Source: Prunella strophiata
Taxonomy: Eukaryota; Chordata; Aves; Passeriformes; Prunellidae
NCBI GenBank assembly: GCA_036583965.1
Contig: JAZBQD010000031.1
Span: 372,001 to 436,000 of the forward strand
Direction of reading: 5' to 3'
Length of the DNA: 64,000 bases
How positions within the stretch are numbered: the stretch's first letter is position 1; every line of letters starts with the position of its first letter. Positions 24,617-36,100 of the stretch are shown piece after piece. The notes beneath the pieces are model-generated. The model was not told the DNA's origin, searched no databases, and was given only the letters and a program-made list of their open reading frames with translations. Made by a program: the position numbers and the translations under genes.

Positions 24617-27233
24617 TGTCACAGAATTCCCAAAATCACAGAATTCCCAGAATCACAGAATTCCCAGAATCACAGAATTCCCAGAATCACAGAATTCCCA
24701 GAATCACAGAATTCCCAGAATCACAGAATTCCCAGAATCACAGAATTCCCAGAATCACAGAATTCCCAGAATCACAGAATTCCCAGAATCACAGAATTCC
24801 CAGAATCACAGAATTCCCAGAATCACAGAATTCCCAGAATCACAGAATTCCCAGAATCACAGAATTCCCAGAATCACAGAATTCCCAGAATCACAGAATT
24901 CCCAGAATCACAGAATTCCCAGAATCACAGAATTCCCAGAATCACAGAATTCCCAGAATCACAGAATTCCCAGAATCACAGAATTCCCAGAATCACAGAA
25001 TTCCCAGAATCACAGAATTCCCAGAATCACAGAATTCCCAGAATCACAGAATTCCCAGAATCACAGAATTCCCAGAATCACAGAATTCCCAGAATCACAG
25101 AATTCCCAGAATCACAGAATTCCCAGAATCACAGAATTCCCAGAATCACAGAATTCCCAGAATCACAGAATTCCCAGAATCACAGAATTCCCAGAATCAC
25201 AGAATTCCCAGAATCACAGAATTCCCAGAATCACAGAATTCCCAGAATCACAGAATTCCCAGAATCACAGAATTCCCAGAATCACAGAATTCCCAGAATC
25301 ACAGAATTCCCAGAATCACAGAATTCCCAGAATCACAGAATTCCCAGAATCACAGAATTCCCAGAATCACAGAATTCCCAGAATCACAGAATTCCCAGAA
25401 TCACAGAATTCCCAGAATCACAGAATTCCCAGAATCACAGAATTCCCAGAATCACAGAATTCCCAGAATCACAGAATTCCCAGAATCACAGAATTCCCAG
25501 AATCACAGAATTCCCAGAATCACAGAATTCCCAGAATCACAGAATTCCCAGAATCACAGAATTCCCAGAATCACAGAATTCCCAGAATCACAGAATTCCC
25601 AGAATCACAGAATTCCCAGAATCACAGAATTCCCAGAATCACAGAATTCCCAGAATCACAGAATTCCCAGAATCACAGAATTCCCAGAATCACAGAATTC
25701 CCAGAATCACAGAATTCCCAGAATCACAGAATTCCCAGAATCACAGAATTCCCAGAATCACAGAATTCCCAGAATCACAGAATTCCCAGAATCACAGAAT
25801 TCCCAGAATCACAGAATTCCCAGAATCACAGAATTCCCAGAATCACAGAATTCCCAGAATCACAGAATTCCCAGAATCACAGAATTCCCAGAATCACAGA
25901 ATTCCCAGAATCACAGAATTCCCAGAATCACAGAATTCCCAGAATCACAGAATTCCCAGAATCACAGAATTCCCAGAATCACAGAATTCCCAGAATCACA
26001 GAATTCCCAGAATCACAGAATTCCCAGAATCACAGAATTCCCAGAATCACAGAATTCCCAGAATCACAGAATTCCCAGAATCACAGAATTCCCAGAATCA
26101 CAGAATTCCCAGAATCACAGAATTCCCAGAATCACAGAATTCCCAGAATCACAGAATTCCCAGAATCACAGAATTCCCAGAATCACAGAATTCCCAGAAT
26201 CACAGAATTCCCAGAATCACAGAATTCCCAGAATCACAGAATTCCCAGAATCACAGAATTCCCAGAATCACAGAATTCCCAGAATCACAGAATTCCCAGA
26301 ATCACAGAATTCCCAGAATCACAGAATTCCCAGAATCACAGAATTCCCAGAATCACAGAATTCCCAGAATCACAGAATTCCCAGAATCACAGAATTCCCA
26401 GAATCACAGAATTCCCAGAATCACAGAATTCCCAGAATCACAGAATTCCCAGAATCACAGAATTCCCAGAATCACAGAATTCCCAGAATCACAGAATTCC
26501 CAGAATCACAGAATTCCCAGAATCACAGAATTCCCAGAATCACAGAATTCCCAGAATCACAGAATTCCCAGAATCACAGAATTCCCAGAATCACAGAATT
26601 CCCAGAATCACAGAATTCCCAGAATCACAGAATTCCCAGAATCACAGAATTCCCAGAATCACAGAATTCCCAGAATCACAGAATTCCCAGAATCACAGAA
26701 TTCCCAGAATCACAGAATTCCCAGAATCACAGAATTCCCAGAATCACAGAATTCCCAGAATCACAGAATTCCCAGAATCACAGAATTCCCAGAATCACAG
26801 AATTCCCAGAATCACAGAATTCCCAGAATCACAGAATTCCCAGAATCACAGAATTCCCAGAATCACAGAATTCCCAGAATCACAGAATTCCCAGAATCAC
26901 AGAATTCCCAGAATCACAGAATTCCCAGAATCACAGAATTCCCAGAATCACAGAATTCCCAGAATCACAGAATTCCCAGAATCACAGAATTCCCAGAATC
27001 ACAGAATTCCCAGAATCACAGAATTCCCAGAATCACAGAATTCCCAGAATCACAGAATTCCCAGAATCACAGAATTCCCAGAATCACAGAATTCCCAGAA
27101 TCACAGAATTCCCAGAATCACAGAATTCCCAGAATCACAGAATTCCCAGAATCACAGAATTCCCAGAATCACAGAATTCCCAGAATCACAGAATTCCCAG
27201 AATCACAGAATTCCCAGAATCACAGAATTCCCA
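24617..27233. repeat. 17-bp minisatellite, about 154 near-identical copies
   Basis: The unit CAGAATCACAGAATTCC repeats with essentially no variation for 2.6 kb; only the first unit differs (CAAAATCACAG). Each unit contains an EcoRI site (GAATTC). 17 bp is not a multiple of three, and the translation cycles through a 17-residue period, so the 944-aa open frame is an artefact. Such homogeneity implies recent expansion, active gene conversion or assembly smoothing. Confidence 0.98.
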
Positions 27234-27235
27234 GA

Positions 27236-27430
27236 AAAAAGAGAAACCTGCAATTCTCTGTTCCAATGAGCACTTTGTTTGTCTCTTGTGACCAATGAGC
27301 AAAGTGTAAACTTAGGAGTTTTGTAAGAATGTATAAAAAGCATGCATGCTGTAATAAAAAGTTTGAAGCCTTCTGAAAATGGAGTGTGTTGCTTCTGTTG
27401 TCTCTGTTCAACCATGACAGCATCAACTCC
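27236..27430 (+). mobile_element. Endogenous retrovirus LTR fragment (U3-R like)
   Basis: Directly after the 17-bp array lies a promoter-like block: two CCAAT boxes (CCAATGAGCA at about 27264 and 27291), a TATA box (TATAAAAAG at about 27333), AATAAAAAG about 20 bases on, and a GTTGCTTCTGTTGTCTCTG tract. This order and spacing fit the U3-R-U5 boundary of an avian retroviral LTR. No gag, pol or env remains nearby. The left part is cut off by the array. Family assignment would need a repeat library. Confidence 0.6.
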
Positions 27431-27809
27431 TGCTTCTGACTCTGTCAGTGTTGATTTGTACTTACTGCATTGCTTATTTTATTTTTAATTTCTTCCCTAG
27501 TAAAGAACTGTTATTCCTACTCCCATATCTTTGCCTGAGAGCCTACTAATTTCAAAATTATAATAATTCAGAGGGAGGAGGTTTCCATTTTCCATTTCAG
27601 GGGAGGCTCCTCCCTTCCTTAGCAGACTTTTCAAACTGGCTTTTCAACCCACAACACTCAGGTACCTTTCCCCTTCCCTGACCACCTGGAGGCCTCCACA
27701 CCTGCAGCTGGAGCTCAGCTGGGACCATTCTGAGGCCAGAGATGTGCTGGCCAAACCCCTTCCCCCCCAGAGCCCGGGTGAAAGCCCCTCTCCCCAGGCA
27801 GGAACTCAC
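27431..27809. other. Unique spacer
   Basis: Non-repetitive sequence between the LTR fragment and the candidate exon at 27810. Read on the minus strand it is the intron after that exon. Nothing else is seen. Confidence 0.5.
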
Positions 27810-27960
27810 CTTTCCTTTTCCACCTGCTCTTCCTCCTGTCCTTGGCGGCGCAGCCGTCGCTGCTGGAGCTGCTGTGCTCCGAGCTCTGCGAGTCAGAGTG
27901 GCCATCACTGCTCTCCTCCGAGCCCTCTGACAGCTCCTTCAGCCCATCAGGGATGTCCTT
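27810..27960 (-). CDS. Candidate serine-rich exon of an unidentified gene
   Basis: 151-nt minus-strand segment with good splice sites: acceptor CCCTGGCAG|AAGGAC and donor AAAG|GTGAGT, running phase 0 to 1. It encodes [18 protein letters not shown], then a Ser/Asp/His-rich stretch ([15 protein letters not shown]), then a basic end ([11 protein letters not shown]). Codons are GC3-rich and non-repetitive, which supports real coding sequence. The acidic/serine stretch followed by a basic patch suggests a nuclear, phosphorylated protein, but I cannot name it. Its donor phase does not match the acceptor of the exon at 9912, so if they share a gene other exons lie between. Confidence 0.5.
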
Positions 27961-28229
27961 CTGCCAGGGGACAGCACAGAGCCACAGCAGGGTCACCCCA
28001 GGCACAGGGACACAAAGCCAGAGGGGTTTGTTCAGCCAGAGGTATAAATAGAATAAAGGGGTTTGTTCATCCCTTTTAGTGCCCCACAGCTGCTCCAGGG
28101 CTGGCCCCAAATCCTCCTGAGGGTCCCCACAAACACTGAATGCAGGGGACACGTCCTGGACTGTCCCCACTGTCACCTCCCAGACTGCCCTTGCCCAGAT
28201 TCCCCATCCCTGAGCGACCACTCCAAGGC

Positions 28230-28452
28230 ATGGAGGGGTGGGGATAAATGGCTCCCAGTGCCAGAGGGCAGGGATGGGTGGGATTTTGGGAATGAGGAAT
28301 TGTTCCCTGGCAGGGTGGGCAGGCCCTGGCACAGGGTGCCCACCCTGGATCCCTGGCAGTGCCCAAGGCCAGGCTGGACACTGGGACACCCTGGGACAGT
28401 GAAAGGTGTCCCTGCCATGGCAGGGGTGGCACTGGATGGTTTTTCAGGTCCC
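28230..28452 (+). mobile_element. CR1 LINE 3' fragment
   Basis: CR1 phrases in order: GGGATGGGTGGGATTTTGGG, AATTGTTCCCTGGCAGGGTG, GGCCCTGGCACAGGGTGCCC and CCATGGCAGGGGTGGCACTGG type text. Plus orientation and truncated. Confidence 0.8.
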
Positions 28453-28515
28453 TTCCCACCCTGTCCCTGGTCCCATGGCTGTGGCAGTGCAGGGATGTCC
28501 CTGGCAGCACAGGGA

Positions 28516-28945
28516 TGTCCCTGCCATGGCAGGGGTAGCACTGGGTGAGCTCCAGAGACAAACCCACCCCAAATCAGGAATGCTGTGAGCCAGCTTCCTA
28601 CTAGAATTTAAAATACAGCTTATTTGTAAAGATAATTCCCCACTTTTCCCTCTCTGACTGACACTGAGGACAAAAGGATTTCCCATCTCTGGATACAAGT
28701 GAGAGCAGTGAAGTTACACTGCCAGGGATCCAGGGGCAGTGGAAGGTGTCCCTGCCATGGCAGGGGTGGCACTGGGTGAGCTCCAGAGACAAACCCACCC
28801 CAAATCAGGAATGCTGTGAGCTAGGTCCCTTCTAGAATTTAAAATACAGCTTATTTGTAAAGATAATTCCCCACTTTTCCCTCTCTGACTGACACTGAGC
28901 ACAAGGTGATTTCCCATCTCTAGATACAAGTGAGAGCAGTGAAGT
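28516..28945. repeat. Direct tandem duplication, about 200 bp at 231-bp spacing
   Basis: 28516-28714 and 28747-28945 are nearly identical. Each begins in CR1-like CCATGGCAGGGGT text, runs through CTCCAGAGACAAACCCACCC and AATTTAAAATACAGCTTATT, and ends in GATACAAGTGAGAGCAGTGA. A few substitutions separate them. This is a local segmental duplication with no coding content. Confidence 0.9.
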
Positions 28946-29106
28946 CACCCTCTAGGTTGTACAGGGCTTGGAGCAGCCTTGTCCAGTAGAAGGAGATGGA
29001 AGGGATGAATTCCAGTTGTCCCTGGGGGTTTAGGCAGGGGATGGTGACACCAGAACCTGGAGTGCTGGTTGCTGCCCTCACTGGGCTCCCATCCCATGAG
29101 TTCAGT

Positions 29107-29606
29107 NNNNNNNNNNNNNNNNNNNNNNNNNNNNNNNNNNNNNNNNNNNNNNNNNNNNNNNNNNNNNNNNNNNNNNNNNNNNNNNNNNNNNNNNNNNNNN
29201 NNNNNNNNNNNNNNNNNNNNNNNNNNNNNNNNNNNNNNNNNNNNNNNNNNNNNNNNNNNNNNNNNNNNNNNNNNNNNNNNNNNNNNNNNNNNNNNNNNNN
29301 NNNNNNNNNNNNNNNNNNNNNNNNNNNNNNNNNNNNNNNNNNNNNNNNNNNNNNNNNNNNNNNNNNNNNNNNNNNNNNNNNNNNNNNNNNNNNNNNNNNN
29401 NNNNNNNNNNNNNNNNNNNNNNNNNNNNNNNNNNNNNNNNNNNNNNNNNNNNNNNNNNNNNNNNNNNNNNNNNNNNNNNNNNNNNNNNNNNNNNNNNNNN
29501 NNNNNNNNNNNNNNNNNNNNNNNNNNNNNNNNNNNNNNNNNNNNNNNNNNNNNNNNNNNNNNNNNNNNNNNNNNNNNNNNNNNNNNNNNNNNNNNNNNNN
29601 NNNNNN
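29107..29606. other. Assembly gap of exactly 500 Ns
   Basis: The round number indicates a scaffolding placeholder of unknown true size. HADHA exons 1-8 are missing from the window and must lie in this gap or elsewhere. The two open frames across the Ns are meaningless. Confidence 0.99.
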
Positions 29607-30013
29607 CTTAGGGAGTGAGATGGGAGCAGGCACCTCCAGGGATGTCCATCTGCAAGGTTTTAGGTTGGCAAAGTTCTACCAAGCTGGTGAACCAAGTGGG
29701 AAGAGGTAATGGGGCTGAACTCCATGCTGATCTTGACCAGCACAGCACAGAAATGGGGGGAAATCTGTTGGGAATTCTGCTTTCTGGGGTCTCAGGTGTC
29801 ACCAGCTTTGTTAGGAGGACACTTCAGCCATCAATGAGACTTGTCCATGGATATCATGGAAAACCTCTGAGCAGCCCTGCTGCCTGTGCCGGTTTCAGGG
29901 GGCACATTTTCTAGTGGCAGATACTCACATTTGTATTCCCTTACCTCTGCCGTCCATCCTGGAGGCTGGCTGTGCACTGCAGTGTGCTGACCCTGTTTCG
30001 TCCCACCCTGCAG

Positions 30014-30131
30014 GGGCAACAGACTCTGCATGGTCTTCCCTTCGTCAGGCAGCAAGTTTACAAGCAGGGAGAGCAAAGTCAAAAGAAAACAAAGGGCTAC
30101 TCTACCCTGCTCCTCTGAAGATCAGCGGAGG
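30014..30131 (+). CDS. HADHA: HADHA exon 9, frame-disrupted copy
   Basis: The acceptor CCACCCTGCAG and donor GAG|GTAGGT lie where human exon 9 predicts, and length is 118 vs 119. Homology appears in different frames: FVRQQVYK in one, KG-YPAPLKI in another. The exon therefore contains several small insertions, deletions and substitutions. It lies 400 bases from the gap. I favour unpolished contig-end sequence over a pseudogene, because exons 10-20 are otherwise well preserved. Confidence 0.75.
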
Positions 30132-33100
30132 GTAGGTAACTTGCCAGTGAGCTGGGAGGAGCTGCAGGGCAGGTGGATATCTATGGGAAAATGTGGGACA
30201 GGTGACCCTCCTCGGGTCACACCAACATCATGATCCTTCACAGAAGTTCAGCATGAGGAGCTGGCTGGCTGTGGTAGAATTCAGAATCACTGACTCAAAA
30301 ATATGATCACCAGTTCCCATGGGTGCTGGTTACCAGTGAGGGGCTAGAGCAGGAATCCCAGCTGAGGGAAGGCCTTTTAGTGGATATTTTGTCCATGAGA
30401 CTTTCAGCTGACCTGTTTCCCAGGTTTTCTGTACAGTCTTCTGAAGAGGTTCAGGAGACCGTTTGACACCATAACATCAAAATTGCTATAATTTTCACAG
30501 CACTAAACAATTATTAGTATACATAAAGTATTAATTTTAATACTTTAGCTTTTAATTTTATAATTAATACTTTATGTATTAATTATAATACAAATACATA
30601 AATAATAATAATTGTAATACATAATAATTAAATAATACATAATAATTATGATACATAAATAATAATGATAACTTTATTACTCCCCTTTGTTACACAGACA
30701 TCCTGTTGCACTCACTTTGTGAATGAGTCCTTATTGTAAAATCACTTTTCACTACTGGAAGTTGTTGCCAGGACTCCTCTAAAATCTATGAAGGATTTGG
30801 GGAGCAGTGACATTACAGGAGCACAGTTTCTAAAACCACAGGGAATGGCTAAAAATGAACCTGGTGATAAACCCCTCACCTGTCCTGTGCTAGAAGGACA
30901 AGGTGACACAGCTCTGCTCAGAGCAGCAGGGACAGGACTCAGGGAGTCTGAAATGTGCCTTGGATGTTGGGGAAAGGTCACTGGAGACTGCAGGGAATCC
31001 TGTTAATTGTGTGTCTGCAGCATGACTGAACTGTGGTGTGTGTTTTCTGCTTTTGGATTAGGTTGTAAAAACTGGTCTGGATCAGGGGCGTGATGCTGGA
31101 TACCTCATTGAAGCCCAGGTAAGGAGAGGAGATCCTGGCAGGGATCAGGTCCTGCTGTGATGCCTTAAGGAGCTGGAACAGAGGCTAGACAGTTAAGAGG
31201 AATAAAGTGGATTTTTATTGAAGTGCCTTCAGAGCCCACACCCTGGATGGCTCCAAGATAGAAGCAAAAGAGGGCTTGGGCATGTGATCTCACATTTTTA
31301 TAATTTTTAGTCCATTTGCATACAGGAACCAACTGTCCAGTTAATAGCTTCAAATTATGAAGTTTCATCCTCCTTGCTGGCTTGCCTGCCCTGCTCTTTT
31401 CACATTGTTTATGCTTTGGGTCTAAAGTTTTGAAGAGCTTGTCCTTGAGTCTCCAACTAGAATAGGATTGTTTTGTCTTCACCACCCTGTGAAAAGATCC
31501 TAGTGACACTTAATATAAAGCTAAAAGCTGCACAAACTAAAAAGAACAGAAAAACTTAAACCCCAAGGTATCAGGTGTGGTCAGGGAATCTGTGTTTACC
31601 CACACCAAGGATTCATCACAACCTTCTGCTTACCCCATCCCACCCCCTGCCATGGGCAGGACACCTTCCCCTACCCCAGGGTGCTCCAAGCCCCATCCAG
31701 CCTGGCCTTGGGCACTTGCAGGGATGGGGAAACCACTCAGAGGTGAGTGAGTGATGCTGCTGCTCCTCCTGGATGAGCAGAGCTGAGGTTCCACACCCCC
31801 CTCTAGGAGCTGGCTGTAGGTGTTTGCATCTCTCACTCATCTCACCATGCTGGCACGTGAGCCTCATGTCCAAAACACCATCCAGTCCTGCTGAAGCTTT
31901 GCTGGGACACAGGGGAGACTGGATTAGAGTTTAATTGAGGTGTAGGACAGGCTGTGTGGGCAGGTCAGGGCTGGAGCAGGCAAGTATGCCCCCCAGCAGC
32001 TTGTGTGTGACCCATTTATCCCACACACACCACAGAGTCTTTGTTTTCCTCAGCCATCCTCATCCCTCCATTTCTCTGCCATAATAAACAACCTATCCCT
32101 AATTATTTTTTCCTCACTGGTCCTGGTTTTGCCACACTTGTGCTCAAATTTGTTATTTCTGGTGCCACAGAGGCATTTCTGCCTGTGCACAGAGTCACAG
32201 ATAGGGTTAGCTGGGCACTGCCAGCTCTGCAAGATTGAGTCCCCAGCAGCCCCACATTTCCATCTGATTAGCTCTGTATTTGAGTCATCCCCAAGGTCTT
32301 TGCCCCTTAAATGCTGGTGAAATCCATCCATCTCCCACCTCCCTGACCTGCTTTGTAACTCCTTTTGCTCCCTTCTGGTGCCAAAGCCTGCTCTGAGCTG
32401 TAGCTGTTACCTCACCAGTGCCCTCCTGGCTGTGCCCCATCCCTGCTGCTTGTGCATTCCAGCCACGTTTGGTCTGCTGCTGAATAAAAGCCTTGGGATG
32501 CTCTGTTCCTTACAGCAAAGAATGAATGGGGTTTTTTTCCCCAGAACAGCAGCAGGATGGAGATCTTCCCAGAACCCCTGCAGAATAATAAGTGTCAGTG
32601 TTGGGGCTTTTTTACTGCCTCCCTCTCTCCCTCAAGACAAGAGTTTGCAGATTCTCTTCTAGGCTTTGTTTTGGGTATTTTAACTGCCAGGGCAGTGGTG
32701 AAGGAAGGTGCAGCCTGCTCCAAATCTCATTCCCTGCTTTTCCTTGGCAGACTTGGCTCAGACAACCTTTGTTTCGTGTGTGCTTATGCTTTGTGTTCCT
32801 CAGAACATTCCTGCTGAGTGCTCGGAGGCTGTGCAGGCCTTAGATTTTGTTGCCTGTGATCCTCTGAAAATAGGATCAGGCTGCTGCTGTCAGAGAGAGC
32901 TGACCTGTTTGTAAGGATTTTTGACAAAACCTGAGGACAGGGTCCTTCCACCTGGGTCTGTGGGGACAGTGACCCCAATTGATGTGGGATGTGTGTGGTG
33001 GAGGAAGGGTCTCATGTCAGGGGAATCCAGTGCTGTCACTGAGGAACTGGAATCATCAAATCCCAGAATGGTTTGGGTGGGAAGGGACCTTAAAGCCCAT

Positions 33101-36100
33101 CCAGTGCCACCCCTGCCATGAGAGGGACACCCTCCACCATCCCAGGTGGCTCCAAGTCCCCAATGTCCAACCTGGCCTTGGGCACTGCCAGGGATTTAGG
33201 GTGGGCACCCTGTGCCAGGGCCTGCCCACCCTCAAAGGGAACAATTCCTCATTCCCAATCTCCCACCCATCCCTGCCCTCTGGCAGTGGGAGCCATTCCC
33301 TGGGTCCTGTCCCTCCATCCTTGTCCCCAGTCCCTCTGCAGCTCTCCTGGAGCCCCTTCAGGCCCTGCCAGGGGCTCTGAGCTCTCCCTGGATCCTTCTC
33401 CTCTCCAGGTGAGCACCCCCAGCTCTCCCAGCCTGGCTCCAGCCCTTGGAGCATCTCCATGGCCTCCTCTGGGCTCTCTGCAGCAGCTCCAGCTCCTTGT
33501 GCTGTTGGGGAGGAGGAGGTGGTGCAGGGTGGGCTGTGCTGAGCCCAGAAGGTGCCTCTCCTCAGAGGTGACCTGGGCCCTTGTCCCTTCTCTATCCAGG
33601 TTGCTCACCTGTGCCTGTCTCCCCCCTTGGCATGTTTTTGTGTGCTGGCACTGAGAGAGCTGTTTTAATGCCAACACTCTGCTTCCCTCTTCCCTTTCTT
33701 CCAGAGCTTTGGCCAGCTTGCAGTGACCAAGGAATCCAAGGCACTGATGGGGCTCTACCACGGGCAGGTGCACTGCAAGAAGAACAAGTTTGGGACACCT
33801 CAGAAAGAGGTCAAGTAAGTGCCAGTGTGGGATGCCTGAAGGAGCAGTTGGAGATCTCTGAAAGGCTCCTGGGACTGAGTGAGCTGTGATCAGAGCAGAG
33901 GTTTCCAGCCTCCAGAGGCTGACCCACTGCAGCTTGGAGGCCTCACTGCTGTGTGGCCTCACTCAGGGGGTGCCTGGCTGGATGGCAGGAGCTGTGTGGC
34001 TCTGCCAGCAGTGATGGGAGCTCACCATGTCCATGTTGAATGTGTCCCCTTGGTCCTTCTTGCAGGACTCTGGCTGTGCTGGGAGCTGGGCTCATGGGAG
34101 CTGGCATTGCCCAGGTTTCTGTGGACAAGGGCATCAAGACCATTCTGAAAGACACGGCACAGAAGGGTCTGGACAGAGGCCAGCAGCAGGTCTACAAGGG
34201 GTATGTGACTTCAGGGGGTTTGCTCTGGTGGCACTGGGCTGGCTTTAGTCACAGTTCTCCTCTGCTGTCAGCATCAGGAGCTCCTGACACTGCAGTTCTG
34301 CTGGAGGAGCCATGGGATGTCACAGAAAACCTTTATTTTAATGTTTATTTTATTCCCCTGTAGTATGCTGGGATATTGCTGTGGATAGGCCCAGCCTTAG
34401 CTCCTTAGGTAGGCAGAGACCTAAGAGTCAGCAGTAACTTGAGGAAAGAGTGATTCTGGCTGCCTAAAGGCCCATGGCAGGGGAGGCATTCCAGGGTTTT
34501 CTTCCTGGGTTTCATTCCAGGATTTTCTTCCTGGGTTTCATTCCAGGGTTTTCTTCCTGGGTTTCTTTCCATGTTCTCCTGGCTCTGCAGTAGTAGTACT
34601 CAGCTGTGTGTGGTCAGAAATGTCAGTGTCTGACCTTCAGCTGAGCTGTGGGAGCAGGACTCTCCTGTTCCCACGTGGAAGGAGGGGTCAGAACACAGAG
34701 TGACAGTCCTGCAGGGTTGGAGATGCATTTTTAGGGGGAGACAGGAGGGATTCCCATGGTGCACCTCCAGCAGCCTGGCTGGTCCACTCAGGAGCTGTGA
34801 CAGAGCTGTCCCTCCCTAGACTGAATGGCAAAGTGAAGAAGAAGAGCCTGACATCATTTGAGAGGGACTCCATCCTCAGCAACCTGATGGGCCAGCTGGA
34901 CTACAAGGGCTTTGAGAAGGCAGACATGGTCATTGAGGCTGTGTTTGAGGACATCAATGTCAAACACAAAGTGCTGAAGGAGGTGGAGGCTGTGAGTATC
35001 AGTCCTGAGCAGCCCCTGGCTGGTGGAGGGTCCTGGGCTGTGCTGCTGGGTTTGTCCCCTCCCCTTTGTGCTGCAGTTGGGTTCTGGGTACAACTCAGTT
35101 ACACCAGGACATGGATGAGCATCCTTTCTGTTCACTGGGGACACTCCCTGCTCAGTTAAGGAATTGGTAGCTGAATGGGACAAAAAAAGTGCTCCAAAAA
35201 AAGCTTCCATTTGTCTGAGGACATTGATGTGACAGTGATGTCCTCTGGTATCTCCACACCTTGCAGTCCTTCACCTGCTGTCCCTCTGTTCTATTCAAGG
35301 GCACACTGGGGGAAAGGGGTGTTCCCTGCAGTGTCTCCTGTGGCTGCAGGGGCCTGCCAGAAACATGGGAGCTCTGGGACTGGTACTGCAGACCTGGGGA
35401 GAGTTCAGGGCAACTCAGAGCTGCCTGACTTGAGCTACTGCTTGCCAATTAGTTTCTAATGAGCAAACCCAGTTTGCCTCATTTGCCAGGGTTCCCTGAT
35501 CTCCCAGGGCTCTGCATGGATCCAACTGCAGATCCTGTGTGCTAACACAGCCTCTTCCACCCCTCCCAGGTGGTCTCTGCTCACTCTGTTGTGTCCCTTG
35601 TCCCCTCCCAGGTGATCCCTGCTCACTGTCTCATGTCCCTTGTCCCCTCCCAGGTGACCCCTACTCACTGTCTCTTGTCCCCTCCCAGGTGGTCTCTGCT
35701 CACTGTGTCATGTCCCTTGTCCCCTCCCAGGTGATCCCTGCTCATTCTGTTGTGTCCCTTGTCCCCTCCCAGTTGATCCCTGCTCACTGTGTCATGTCCC
35801 TTGTCCCCTCCCAGGTGATCCCTGCTCACTGTCTCGTGTCCCTTGTCCCCTCCCAGGTGATCCCTGCTCACTGTCCCTTGTCCCCTCCCAGGTGATCCCT
35901 GCAAACTGTTCCTTGTCCCCTCCCAGGTGATTCCTGCTCACTGTCTCATGTCCCTTGTCCCCTCCCAGGTGATCCCTGCTCACTGTCTCTTGTCCCTTGT
36001 CCCCTCCCAGGTGATCCCATGCTCACTGTATCTTCGCCAGTAACACCTCTGCCCTCCCCATCAGCCAGATTGCTGCTGCCAGCAAGAGGCCTGAGAAGGT

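Noticed and set aside
24457..27291. 944-aa ORF with a 17-residue repeat
   Set aside because: Produced by the 17-bp array; the residue period equals the base period, a sign of non-triplet repeat translation.
29608..30010. HADHA exon 8 between the gap and exon 9
   Set aside because: No segment resembles the expected preceding residues in any frame.
30014..30131. HADHA processed pseudogene
   Set aside because: Splice sites flank the segment at the expected positions and a true intron follows, so it is the gene's own exon with base errors rather than a retrocopy.
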